32,901 bases of DNA from an uncultured Prevotella sp. (GCA_945787895.1 CALZJQ010000017.1:1-32901), one strand, 5' to 3'. Shown: positions 23,870 through 32,793, counted from the first letter of the stretch. Program-made: numbers and translations. Notes: generated from the sequence alone by a model not told the origin.

Positions 23870-24052
23870 TTATCCTCCGAGCAGCGTGCTCAGTGCGTCA
23901 TACACGCCGAGGAATATCAGCAGCCAGCCTATAACCTTGCAGATGAGCACTTTCTGCTTCTTTGCCTTGCTTCGCTTTGAGCCTGACAGAAAGTTGGGCA
24001 GCACTGCCATGATGAGTATTCCGAATATTATTATGATGATTGCGCCTGTCAT
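23870..24052 (-). CDS. Small two-helix membrane protein, first gene of the operon
   Basis: This 60-residue protein has a hydrophobic N-terminal helix (IIIIIFGILIMAVLPNFL, about 5-22), a very basic loop (KRSKAKKQK, about 26-34) and a second hydrophobic helix (VLICKVIGWLLIFLGVYDAL, about 35-54). The basic loop predicts a helical hairpin with both ends in the periplasm. I recognise no family. It lies 69 bp upstream of the lipoprotein and is the first gene after the promoter at 24208-24239, with a leader of roughly 150 bases. Small hairpins of this kind can regulate or anchor a complex, but nothing here shows which. The same strand, the spacing and the absence of another promoter support its place in the operon. 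Confidence 0.75.
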   Translation of the reverse strand: MTGAIIIIIFGILIMAVLPNFLSGSKRSKAKKQKVLICKVIGWLLIFLGVYDALSTLLGG

Positions 24053-24207
24053 GATTGTGTAGTGTTTTTATAGTAATTGTTTTGTGATTTATAGTAATTG
24101 TATAGTGTTTTAGAGGTAGGTTTCATGTCTGCTTGCCTATGCCTCTACTATGGGTAATGGAAAAGGCATGGCAGCATGTGTTTTTAGTGGAAAAAGATAA
24201 TGCGGTT
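24053..24207 (-). other. Leader of the NTPase operon
   Basis: This untranslated stretch follows the likely transcription start near 24201. It contains the direct repeat ATAGTAATTGT (twice, near 24070 and 24092) and a weak fold between AGAGGTAGG (about 24111) and CCTATGCCTCT. I see no known riboswitch and no coding sequence. Confidence 0.5.
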
Positions 24208-24239
24208 CAAAAGTAATCAAAAAATTTTAATAAAGCAAA
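24208..24239 (-). promoter_or_regulatory. Bacteroidetes-type promoter for the NTPase/TIR operon
   Basis: On the minus strand a -33 box TTTG (24239-24236) is followed by 20 bases and the -7 box TACTTTTG (24215-24208). This fits TTTG-N19/21-TAnnTTTG. It is the only convincing promoter between the end of the thiamine operon and the end of the eleven-gene cluster, which supports one long transcript. Confidence 0.75.
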
Positions 24240-24287
24240 AAAAAATCGGGAAAATGTGTTTTTTTTTGTCATGTTTTATTAATCATG

Positions 24288-24368
24288 AAACAAGACAACA
24301 AATCAGCCAAGCAACAAGACAACAAATCAATCAAGCAACAAGACAACAAATCAATCAAGCAACAAAAG
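24288..24368. repeat. 24-bp tandem repeat downstream of the thiamine operon
   Basis: The unit CAAGCAACAAGACAACAAATCAAT occurs nearly three times, the first copy slightly diverged. It belongs compositionally to the CA-rich arms of the other intergenic elements. Copies are adjacent without spacers, so it is not a CRISPR array. Confidence 0.9.
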
Positions 24369-24386
24369 CATTGATATTAGTGGATG

Positions 24387-24443
24387 AAAGCATTGATATT
24401 GCAGGGTAAAAGCTTAGTTATTACCCTGCAATATCAATGCTTT
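24387..24443 (-). terminator. Perfect 23-bp stem hairpin at the end of the thiamine operon
   Basis: Arms 24387-24409 and 24421-24443 (AAGCATTGATATTGCAGGG and complement) pair perfectly around an 11-base loop that contains the tenI/thiE2 stop codon. Beyond it on the minus strand there is only a short U-rich stretch (CTTTCATCC), while a T-rich stretch follows on the plus strand. A third copy of AAAAGCATTGATATT lies at 24365-24379. It probably ends or protects the thi transcript. Confidence 0.7.
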
Positions 24444-25043
24444 TGTTTTCTCCTGAATTTTGCTGTAATTTCTGAATCGTTGCAGTATGGCTTGTGTGTC
24501 GGGTTGTTGCCAGAGGTCGCCGAGGATGGCTGCTCCCTTGAATCCGAGTTGGCGGATGATGGGCAGGCGTTCGGCGGTGATGCCTCCGAGGGCGTAGATG
24601 TTGTCTGTGGGGAGCTGCCGTATCTGCTGGAGCTGCTGTGTGGTGAATGAGGCTGTGTAGCCTTGCTTTGAGATGCTGTCGAAGATGGGACTGAGGAAGA
24701 GGTAGTCGAACTGACGGGCGTATTGCTTGAGCTCGTCGATGGTGTGGCAGGAGCGTGAGAGGGTGATGCCGGTGTCGGGGTTGTACCAATGTGGCGGCTG
24801 GGGGTTGCGGCTGTTGAGGTGTATGCCTCCGAGAGCCATTGCGCCTGCGAGGTCGTGGTGGTCGTGGATGACGATGCGCTGGCGGTAGGGCTGCGCTATC
24901 TGCTCTACCCACTGTGCCGTGTGCTTGCGGTCGGTGTCGGGGAAGCGCAGGTGCAGCCGTTGCAGACCTGCCTCGAAGAGGGCGTTGGCTGTCTCGGGCG
25001 GGGCTTGCAATGGGGTAGGGGGCGTTATGACGATAATTTCCAT
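24414..25043 (-). CDS. tenI: TenI-like / second ThiE-family protein
   Basis: I start at 25043 (MEIIVITPPTP); the longer frame translates intergenic repeats. The protein is a (beta/alpha)8 barrel of the ThiE/TenI family: LHLRFPD, VIHDHHDLAGAMALGGIHLN and the C-terminal YALGGITAE are recognisable against ThiE. The pyrophosphate-binding segment of genuine ThiE (PFRFTTTKK in the other copy) is replaced by SPIFDSISKQG, closer to TenI, an enzyme that aromatises the thiazole tautomer. At about 209 residues the length is normal. It is the last gene of the operon, and its C-terminus (KALILQGNN) is encoded inside the terminator hairpin. TenI is the favoured call; a second thiamine-phosphate synthase remains possible. 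Confidence 0.75.
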   Translation of the reverse strand: MEIIVITPPTPLQAPPETANALFEAGLQRLHLRFPDTDRKHTAQWVEQIAQPYRQRIVIHDHHDLAGAMALGGIHLNSRNPQPPHWYNPDTGITLSRSCHTIDELKQYARQFDYLFLSPIFDSISKQGYTASFTTQQLQQIRQLPTDNIYALGGITAERLPIIRQLGFKGAAILGDLWQQPDTQAILQRFRNYSKIQEKTKALILQGNN

Positions 25044-25049
25044 TGTGGA

Positions 25050-25201
25050 GGTATGGTTTTTGGTTTTTGGTTTTGGGTTTTTGGTTGGTAATGCGTTGCA
25101 AATGGAGTCTTGCTCATGAGGCAATGGTATCCCAACCCACAACCTACAACCCACAACTCAGAACCTACAACCCACAACCTACAACCCACAACCTACAACC
25201 A
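25050..25201. repeat. GT-rich / CA-rich fold-back element between thiH and tenI
   Basis: GGTTTTTGG and GGTTTTGGG repeats (25053-25086) are followed by a core with AATGGAGTCTTGC and then by a long run of CCCACAACCTACAA units (about 25134-25200). Arms are complementary with some mismatches. The core, on the minus strand, reads GACTCCATTTGC, like that of the element at 15664-15799. Confidence 0.8.
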
Positions 25202-25208
25202 ATATATA

Positions 25209-26339
25209 TCACCTCTTTCCCACGAGGTCGAAGGAGGCGTCCCAGTCTTTCCATACGGGTTCGCGTCCGAGTTCTTTCAGTCTTTTGTTGATGACTTTTG
25301 CTGTGCGCTCGTCGGAGACGGTGAACTGTTCGAGGGCCTGCGGGTAGGTATGGTATCCGCCGGGGTTTACCTTTGACTCTGCCGACATGGTGGTGACGCC
25401 GAGTGTACACATATTGTCGCGGATATATGCAGGCTCGCGTGTGGAGTAGGATATATCTACGTCGTGGTCGAAGATGCGCATGGCGAATGTGGCCTGTGCG
25501 AGTTCGCGGTCGGTCATGTAGCAGTTGGGGTGGAAGCCTTCGTTCTGTGCGGGGCGCATGCGAGGGAAGTTGACGCTGTACTTGGTGCGCCAATAGTGCT
25601 TCTGGAGGTAGCGCAGGTGGTATGCCATCATGGTGACATCGGTGCGCCATTCTTTTTCGAGTCCTATGAGCACGCCCATTCCGATGGAGTGGACACCTGC
25701 CTGTCCCATGCGGTCGAAGCCGTCGCACCGCCATTCGAAGCGGCTCTTCATGCCTCGTGGGTGGTATAGTTTGTAGTTGTCGCGGTGGTAGGTCTCTTGG
25801 AAGCAGATGACGCCGTTGAGTCCGTGGTGTGTCAGTTCGCGGTAGTCTTCTGCGGAGAGGGGCATCACTTCTATCTTGATGTTGGAGAAATATTTCTTTG
25901 CTATGTCGATGGCTTTGGCGAGGTATGGCACTCCGGCTTTGGCGGGGTTTTCTCCTGTGACGAGGAGTATGTTCTCGAATGGTGCGAGTTTTTTTATTGC
26001 GCGGTATTCGTCTTCTATCTGTTCGGGTGTGAGTATGGTGCGTGCCATAGGGTTTTCGCGGTGGAAGCCGCAATAGACGCATGAGTTGCTGCAGGCGTTG
26101 GTGATGTAGAGTGGTATGAACATCGACATGGTCTTTCCGAATCTCTCTTCCGTGTATTTGCGTGAGAGTCTTGCCATGTGTTCGAGGTATGGTTCTGCTG
26201 CTGGGGAGAGCAGTGCCATGAAGTCATTGACGTCGCAGTGATCTTTGGCGAGTGCGCGTCGCACGTCTGTATCGGTCATGTGGGCTATGCGATCTGTGGT
26301 TTCTTCCCAGCTTATTTTTTTTAGTTCTTCTGAAAACAT
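25209..26339 (-). CDS. thiH: 2-iminoacetate synthase (radical SAM tyrosine lyase)
   Basis: ThiH cleaves tyrosine with a 5'-deoxyadenosyl radical to give dehydroglycine for thiazole formation. The radical-SAM motif CSNSCVYC places the cluster cysteines at residues 83, 87 and 90, followed by GFHREN. The later segments IEVMPLSAEDYRELTHHGLNGVICFQETYH and SVNFPRMRPA are typical ThiH. Length 376 matches E. coli ThiH (377). Use of ThiH instead of the oxygen-dependent glycine oxidase ThiO fits an anaerobe. It follows thiF with a 95-bp gap that contains palindrome copy D. Confidence 0.97.
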   Translation of the reverse strand: MFSEELKKISWEETTDRIAHMTDTDVRRALAKDHCDVNDFMALLSPAAEPYLEHMARLSRKYTEERFGKTMSMFIPLYITNACSNSCVYCGFHRENPMARTILTPEQIEDEYRAIKKLAPFENILLVTGENPAKAGVPYLAKAIDIAKKYFSNIKIEVMPLSAEDYRELTHHGLNGVICFQETYHRDNYKLYHPRGMKSRFEWRCDGFDRMGQAGVHSIGMGVLIGLEKEWRTDVTMMAYHLRYLQKHYWRTKYSVNFPRMRPAQNEGFHPNCYMTDRELAQATFAMRIFDHDVDISYSTREPAYIRDNMCTLGVTTMSAESKVNPGGYHTYPQALEQFTVSDERTAKVINKRLKELGREPVWKDWDASFDLVGKR

Positions 26340-26361
26340 TTTTTTTCTTTTTTTGGGGTTT

Positions 26362-26389
26362 GTGTTCTTCGACCTGGTCGAAGAATACC
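26362..26389. repeat. Dispersed palindrome, copy D
   Basis: The core TTCTTCGACCTGGTCGAAGAA (26365-26385) is a perfect 10+1+10 palindrome, again with TGTG on the left and TACC on the right. It lies 26 bp upstream of the thiH start. Confidence 0.9.
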
Positions 26390-26434
26390 TTTTTTTTGCT
26401 TATTTGGGGGCGAGGAATGCTCTCCCAAAAAAAG

Positions 26435-27127
26435 CTATAATTCCATTTCAAATGACTGCATGGTGGAGAGGTCTATGGTCCAAAGTCTGTCGATGAGGGG
26501 GTGACCTGACTGACAGATGAGGAAGATGGCTTGCAGTGCTTGTATGCTTCCCACCACTCCCGGCGTGGGACCTGCCACTTGTTTGCCGGGGTGGGGTAGG
26601 GTGGTGGTCTGCTGTTCGTCGGGGAAGAGGGTGCGGTAGGTGGCGTGACCCTTGCAGAGCACTGCCACTTGTCCTTGCAGTCCGCAGATGGCTCCATATA
26701 CGTAAGGCTTTGCGAGAGCCTGACACGCATCGCTGATGATGTAGCGGGTGGCGAAGTTGTCGCAACCATCTACTACGATGTCGTAGCGGGATATTATCTC
26801 TTCGACATTCTCTTTAGTGAGTCGGTGGCTGTGGGCGCAGACGTTGATGGAGGAGTTGATTGAGAGGAGTCTTTTCCTTGCACATTCTGCCTTTGGAAGC
26901 CCTGTCATTGTCTCGTCGTAGATGACTTGCCGGTGGAGGTTTGAGATGCTCACGTTGTCGTCGTCGATGAGACCCAGAGTGCCTACTCCTGCTCCTGCAA
27001 GGTAGAGGGCGATGGGCGAACCGAGTCCTCCCACGCCTACTATCAGCACTTTTGCCTGTGATAGCAGTTGTTGTCCCTGTTCTCCTATCTCTGGAAGAAT
27101 TATCTGCCTGTCGTATCTGGTGTGCAT
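26435..27127 (-). CDS. thiF: ThiS adenylyltransferase (E1-like), without the usual zinc cysteines
   Basis: ThiF adenylates the C-terminal glycine of ThiS before sulfur transfer. The E1-like Rossmann motif VLIVGVGGLGSPIALYLAGAG (about 28-48), the DDD at 56-58, the NLHRQ segment and VVDGCDNFATRYI are all present. Zinc cysteines typical of ThiF/MoeB are missing: E. coli CYRCLWP corresponds here to TYRTLFP, and the C-terminal CPVC is absent. The loop that carries the thiol cysteine in E. coli also lacks one (QVAGPTPGVVG). The protein is otherwise full length (230). It lies between thiC and thiH, so a true ThiF role is likely, perhaps by a direct adenylate mechanism. Confidence 0.92.
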   Translation of the reverse strand: MHTRYDRQIILPEIGEQGQQLLSQAKVLIVGVGGLGSPIALYLAGAGVGTLGLIDDDNVSISNLHRQVIYDETMTGLPKAECARKRLLSINSSINVCAHSHRLTKENVEEIISRYDIVVDGCDNFATRYIISDACQALAKPYVYGAICGLQGQVAVLCKGHATYRTLFPDEQQTTTLPHPGKQVAGPTPGVVGSIQALQAIFLICQSGHPLIDRLWTIDLSTMQSFEMEL

Positions 27128-27149
27128 GAATTGTGAGGGGTGATTATTT

Positions 27150-27245
27150 CTTTATTCACGGTTATGCGGTTTTACGGTTATACGGTTATGCGGAGGCGCG
27201 TAACTTCCGTAAAAGCGAAGCGACCGTACAACCATATAACCTTTA
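27150..27245. repeat. CGGTTATACGG-type repeat related to the thi leader
   Basis: Short CGGTTATGCGG / CGGTTATACGG repeats are followed by GGAGGCGCGTAACTTCCG and ACCGTACAACCATATAACC, which face the first arm as an inverted repeat. Much of this also occurs at 31885-31955 upstream of thiD (GTAACTTCCG, ACCGTACAACC). Confidence 0.7.
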
Positions 27246-27273
27246 AACCGAAGAAGTTGAAGCTTGCGAAACT

Positions 27274-29785
<2,512 letters not shown>

Positions 29786-29820
29786 ATTGTTTTGTTGTTT
29801 AGTTGATTTTCTTGTTTTGT

Positions 29821-29847
29821 GTTCTCTTCGACCTGGTCGAAGAGAAC
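29821..29847. repeat. Dispersed palindrome, copy E
   Basis: This is the longest copy, a perfect 13+1+13 palindrome centred on GACCTGGTC with outer bases GTTCTC and GAGAAC. The left flank TTTTGT and the right flank CCGG differ slightly from the other copies. It lies 36 bp upstream of the thiG start. Confidence 0.92.
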
Positions 29848-29927
29848 CGGGGGTTGCTTCGTTGCTTCTTTGTTTGTGGGGCTGGCTGAAATCTCAGTAA
29901 TGTGACCTACAACCCACAACCCACAAC

Positions 29928-30542
29928 CTACAACCCCAAAGTAACCATCTTCCTCATTTCGCCCACGGGGTCTTCGGCTTGGAGGATGGAGCCGGAGATT
30001 GCTATGCCGTTGATGCCAGTCTGCATGAGGTCGGGTATGTCGTCAAGGGTGATGCCGCCGATGGCAATGATGGGTATGTCAATGCCTTCGGCTTTCATCC
30101 TTGCGGTGATGTCGCTATAGCCTTGCAGAGCGAGGATTGGAGCGAGGACTTTCTTTGTCGTGGTGAAGCGGAAAGGTCCGCAGCCGATGTAGTCGGCAGA
30201 TGCCTCATAGTGGTTTCTTACGTCGTCGAAAGTGTTGGCAGTGCCCCCGATGATAATGTCGTTCCCGAGTATCTTCCTTGCTTCGCTGATGGGCATGTCG
30301 TTCTTGCCAAGGTGCACACCGTCGGCTCCTGTCTCTTTGACCAGTTCTACGTGGTCGTCAATGATTAGCGTGGCGGAGTATTTGTCGCATAGTCTCCGGG
30401 CTTGCTTTCCTGTCTCTATGATGTCTTCCGGCTTTGCTTCCTTCATTCTCAGTTGCACCCAGCGGCATCCTCCTTCGAGGGCTTTTTCTATTCCTTCGAG
30501 GTAATCAATTCTTTCTGTCTTGTGTGATATGAATTGTATCAT
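29928..30542 (-). CDS. thiE: Thiamine phosphate synthase
   Basis: ThiE joins HMP-PP and thiazole phosphate to thiamine phosphate. The barrel motifs are complete: RWVQLRMKEA, LIIDDHVELVKETGADGVHLGKND, GGTANTFDD, the pyrophosphate-binding GPFRFTTTKK and the final IPIIAIGGIT ... GINGIAISGSIL. At 204 residues the length is normal. This copy has the full catalytic set and is the functional enzyme of the pathway, whereas the family member at the end of the operon looks TenI-like. A 241-bp repeat-rich gap separates it from thiS upstream. Confidence 0.97.
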   Translation of the reverse strand: MIQFISHKTERIDYLEGIEKALEGGCRWVQLRMKEAKPEDIIETGKQARRLCDKYSATLIIDDHVELVKETGADGVHLGKNDMPISEARKILGNDIIIGGTANTFDDVRNHYEASADYIGCGPFRFTTTKKVLAPILALQGYSDITARMKAEGIDIPIIAIGGITLDDIPDLMQTGINGIAISGSILQAEDPVGEMRKMVTLGL

Positions 30543-30783
30543 GAATTTCTTTTTATCAAGAATTACAGAATTTTTCTTTTCTTCTTTTTTATCAAGAATT
30601 TAAGAATTACAGAATTTTTTCTTTTTATTTTTATCAAGAATTACAGAATTACAGAATTACAGAATTTTTTCTTTATTCGTATTTTTATCAAAGATTATCC
30701 TCAAGAAGAGAAATTCTTAAATTCTTTAATTCTTGATATAAAAAATAATCCTGATAAAAAACTGATGAAAGAGTAAAGGGGGG
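30543..30783. repeat. AATTACAG / TATCAAGAATT repeats between thiS and thiE
   Basis: Three blocks of TTTTTATCAAGAATT and runs of AATTACAG (30553-30668) face the complementary AATTCTTAAATTCTTTAATTC (30710-30736) followed by TTGATA. The gap can form a long AU-rich hairpin between two thiamine genes. I see no gene; a plus-strand open frame here is only the repeat being read through. Confidence 0.8.
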
Positions 30784-30981
30784 TTATCCGCCGCAGGCAG
30801 CCTGAATGATGACGACATTCATGCCTTCATCAAGAAGGGTGGAAGACCATTCCGTGCGGGGAATCATCTTGTTGCCAATGGCTACGGCGAGCCCTTTCTC
30901 TGAGAGGTTGAGCGAACTGATGAGAGCGGCGAGGTTCTCCTCTTCTGTAAAATACGGTTTGTTGTTGATGAATATGTTCAT
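30784..30981 (-). CDS. thiS: Sulfur-carrier protein ThiS
   Basis: ThiS is a ubiquitin-fold carrier whose C-terminal glycine is adenylated by ThiF and converted to a thiocarboxylate that feeds ThiG. The 65-residue protein starts at 30981 (MNIFINNKPYF) and ends with the required Gly-Gly (IIQAACGG). The longer open frame that reaches 31200 reads through thiD in another frame and is not real. The VAIGNKMIPRTEW segment is typical of the family. It follows thiD by 29 bp. Confidence 0.95.
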   Translation of the reverse strand: MNIFINNKPYFTEEENLAALISSLNLSEKGLAVAIGNKMIPRTEWSSTLLDEGMNVVIIQAACGG

Positions 30982-31010
30982 GGGTTGTGGGGTAGGGGGG
31001 TGAGATGATA

Positions 31011-31844
31011 TTATCTGGTGTGTTGATTTTCGCTGAGGGAATGGTTGAAGAAATGGCAGACGGGTCCGTGACCGTGCCCTATGTCGTAGTCCGCACCGGC
31101 GATGATGGCATTGTTGATATATTCCTTTGCGCCACGTGCGGCATCCTGCAACGACATTCCCTTGGCTATGAGAGCGGCGAGGGCTGACGACATGGTGCAT
31201 CCTGTGCCGTGAGTGTTGCGTGTGTGTATTCTGACGGAGGGCAGTTCGAGCATCGTCCCGTCTTCTGCGTCGTAGAAATAGTCTGTCAGCCGTTCCTCTG
31301 TCAGGTGACCTGCCTTGAGCATGACGGACGTGCCGTAACGCCGTGACAGTTCCCTTGCTGCATCGGGCAGGTCGCTCTGCTTGGAGAGCGGTTTGCCAGA
31401 GAGGAGTATCTCAGCCTCCGGTATGTTGGGAGTTATGACCCTTGTCGTGGGGATAAGCAAATCCTTGAGTGCGTCGATAGCCTTTTCCTCTATCAGCCGG
31501 TGTCCGCTTGTGGAGACCATGACGGGGTCGAGAACGATGTTCCGGATGCGGTATTCCCTCATGCAGCGGGCTATGACGGTGACTATGTCCGCTGACTGCA
31601 GCATACCTATCTTCACCGCTTTGGCTCCTATGTCGTCGAGAACAGCCTTTATCTGTCCTTCCACGATGTCTGCGGGTACTGGGTGGACGGCAGTGACACC
31701 TATGGTGTTCTGCACCGTCACCGCCGTTATTGCCGTTGCGGCGTAGCATCCTAAGGCGGAGACGGTCTTTATGTCGGCTTGTATTCCGGCTCCTCCTCCG
31801 CTGTCGCTTCCTGCTATTGATAGCACTGTGTCGTATTGTGGCAT
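31011..31844 (-). CDS. thiD: Hydroxymethylpyrimidine (phosphate) kinase
   Basis: ThiD phosphorylates HMP and HMP-P to HMP-PP, the substrate of ThiE. The ribokinase-fold signatures are AGSDSGGGAGIQADIKT at the N-terminus and NTHGTGCTMSSALAALI near the C-terminus, where the GTGC anion hole and catalytic cysteine lie. A length of 277 residues is normal. It is the first gene of the operon, downstream of the riboswitch-controlled terminator. The ATG is preceded by a CAACAAAACAACAAAACA leader repeat. Confidence 0.97.
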   Translation of the reverse strand: MPQYDTVLSIAGSDSGGGAGIQADIKTVSALGCYAATAITAVTVQNTIGVTAVHPVPADIVEGQIKAVLDDIGAKAVKIGMLQSADIVTVIARCMREYRIRNIVLDPVMVSTSGHRLIEEKAIDALKDLLIPTTRVITPNIPEAEILLSGKPLSKQSDLPDAARELSRRYGTSVMLKAGHLTEERLTDYFYDAEDGTMLELPSVRIHTRNTHGTGCTMSSALAALIAKGMSLQDAARGAKEYINNAIIAGADYDIGHGHGPVCHFFNHSLSENQHTR

Positions 31845-31890
31845 TGTTTTGTTGTTTTGTTGTTTAGTTGTTTAGTTGTTTAGTTGTTTG
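31845..31890. repeat. TTGTTTTG / TTGTTTAG repeats before thiD
   Basis: About five octamer-like units, the last three TTGTTTAG, run up to the thiD start codon. Their complement on the transcript is the A/C-rich leader seen before many genes of this window. A further stretch to 31955 resembles the 27150-27245 repeat. Confidence 0.85.
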
Positions 31891-31960
31891 CAGAGGCATA
31901 TTGTAACTTCCGCAAAACCGCAAAACCGTACAACCGTAAAAACCTCAGAATCGCAATAAC

Positions 31961-32004
31961 GAAAAAAAAGAAAAGGCTATGACCGTTACATCATAACCTT
32001 TTCT
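31961..32004 (-). terminator. Riboswitch-linked intrinsic terminator
   Basis: On the minus strand AGAAAAGGTTATGA (32004-31991) pairs with TCATAGCCTTTTCT (31982-31969) over 14 positions with one G-U pair, around an 8-base loop, and is followed directly by a run of at least eight U residues (31968-31961). It lies between the TPP aptamer and thiD, where ligand binding would be expected to allow it to form. Confidence 0.88.
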
Positions 32005-32040
32005 CCTGTTATTCTTTTATTGCCTGTAAAGTCTGTTTAC

Positions 32041-32117
32041 GGAATCAATCCCTACGGCAGTACTAACTGCATCAGGTTAGAAGGTATAATCTCAGCCTCA
32101 TTCAGAGGCACCCTTTT
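32041..32117 (-). promoter_or_regulatory. TPP riboswitch aptamer (THI element)
   Basis: The minus strand reads GGGTGCC, then TGAGGCTGAGA, ACCTTCTAACCTGATGCAG, TTAGTACTGCCGTAGGGA and TTGATTCC, the conserved order of a thi-box aptamer. It stands about 200 bp upstream of thiD, with a terminator between them. Binding of thiamine pyrophosphate should lower expression of the whole operon. Confidence 0.96.
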
Positions 32118-32131
32118 GATGTACGATGTTG

Positions 32132-32162
32132 CAAAAGTAATACTTTATTTTCAAACCACCAA
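32132..32162 (-). promoter_or_regulatory. Promoter of the thiamine operon
   Basis: The minus strand has a -7 box TACTTTTG (32139-32132), identical to that of the NTPase operon, with TTG (32162-32160) 20 bases upstream. Transcription would start near 32125, right at the 5' edge of the aptamer, which supports the assignment. The -33 box is weaker than in the other two promoters. Confidence 0.65.
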
Positions 32163-32325
32163 GAGAAAAGGATTTTTTTTCAGCACTTTTTGACATCTTC
32201 CCCAAGTACCGCTAAAAATGGCACAAGGGTATAAATCTTTGAGGAAGTGCTTCTTGAGCATCCCCTCTACAATACTTTATGATCTGCTCACACCACCTAT
32301 AGTATAAATGGCAGGCAATTATTTT
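32163..32325. other. Gap downstream of the orphan gene, no gene found
   Basis: I find no conserved coding sequence here. A 36-codon minus-strand frame from an ATG near 32256 ends within the thi promoter; its protein (MLKKHFLKDLYPC...) resembles nothing I know. There is no obvious terminator hairpin after the orphan gene. Confidence 0.5.
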
Positions 32326-32793
32326 TTATTGGATTTTGTTTATGTCATTGCACATCAATCCCAAGTCAGTATTGCAGACTCCTCCAATACTTTCTGAATT
32401 GCAGACTCCATCAATCTTTAATTCTGTCCAAATCTTGGTAGGATTCTCAAAAGTTGCCAACACTTGACCTGCTGAAGCTGTATTTGGGCCGGCTTTGTCT
32501 ATTCCTGCCTTCATGAATTCACATTTTCCATCCCATTCTGGATCATTGTAGATTCGCCGAACTTCTATTGGATCCTTTTCAGTTTCTATTGTGTAGAAAT
32601 TCTCGTCTTTAGTCCAATAGAAAAAAAGATTGAAACCTACAATCTCAATGCAATGTCTGAAAATTGTTTCCGGGTAATCAGACTGAGCTTCTTGCTTCAG
32701 CATATCAGGCCAGCCGAGGTCGTCAGTAGTAAGTCTAACGTCACCATTGACACCTGTTTTCCAGAAATGCTCTTTGATGATTTTCTTATCCAT
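32326..32793 (-). CDS. Orphan cytosolic protein of unknown function
   Basis: This 155-residue protein has no signal peptide and no membrane helix. It looks like a mixed alpha/beta domain in its first 115 residues, with aromatic-rich HCIEIVGFNLFFYWTKDENFYTIE, and then an unusual tail with repeated cysteines (GVCNSESIGGVCNTDLGLMC). I recognise no family. Its coding region is more AT-rich than its neighbours, which can mean recent acquisition. Its ATG overlaps the stop of a tiny upstream frame (MYNNNKDGKDKEGVRSIDNNG), so it may be translationally coupled to something to its right. Small orphan proteins of this type are sometimes immunity proteins of toxin cassettes, but nothing here proves that. 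Confidence 0.7.
   Translation of the reverse strand: MDKKIIKEHFWKTGVNGDVRLTTDDLGWPDMLKQEAQSDYPETIFRHCIEIVGFNLFFYWTKDENFYTIETEKDPIEVRRIYNDPEWDGKCEFMKAGIDKAGPNTASAGQVLATFENPTKIWTELKIDGVCNSESIGGVCNTDLGLMCNDINKIQ

Noticed and set aside
6551-24052. SrfABC-type virulence operon
   Set aside because: An HSP70/actin-like protein and a GTPase are shared ideas, but sizes, motifs, the tubulin-like gene, paired zinc-ribbon GTPases and TIR do not match that operon.
24288-24368. CRISPR-like direct repeats
   Set aside because: The 24-bp units are directly adjacent with no unique spacers, and no cas genes are in the window.
30534-30776. Plus-strand 80-codon frame in the thiS-thiE gap
   Set aside because: It is a translation of the AATTACAG/TATCAAG repeats (repeated KNYRITE) with no independent support.
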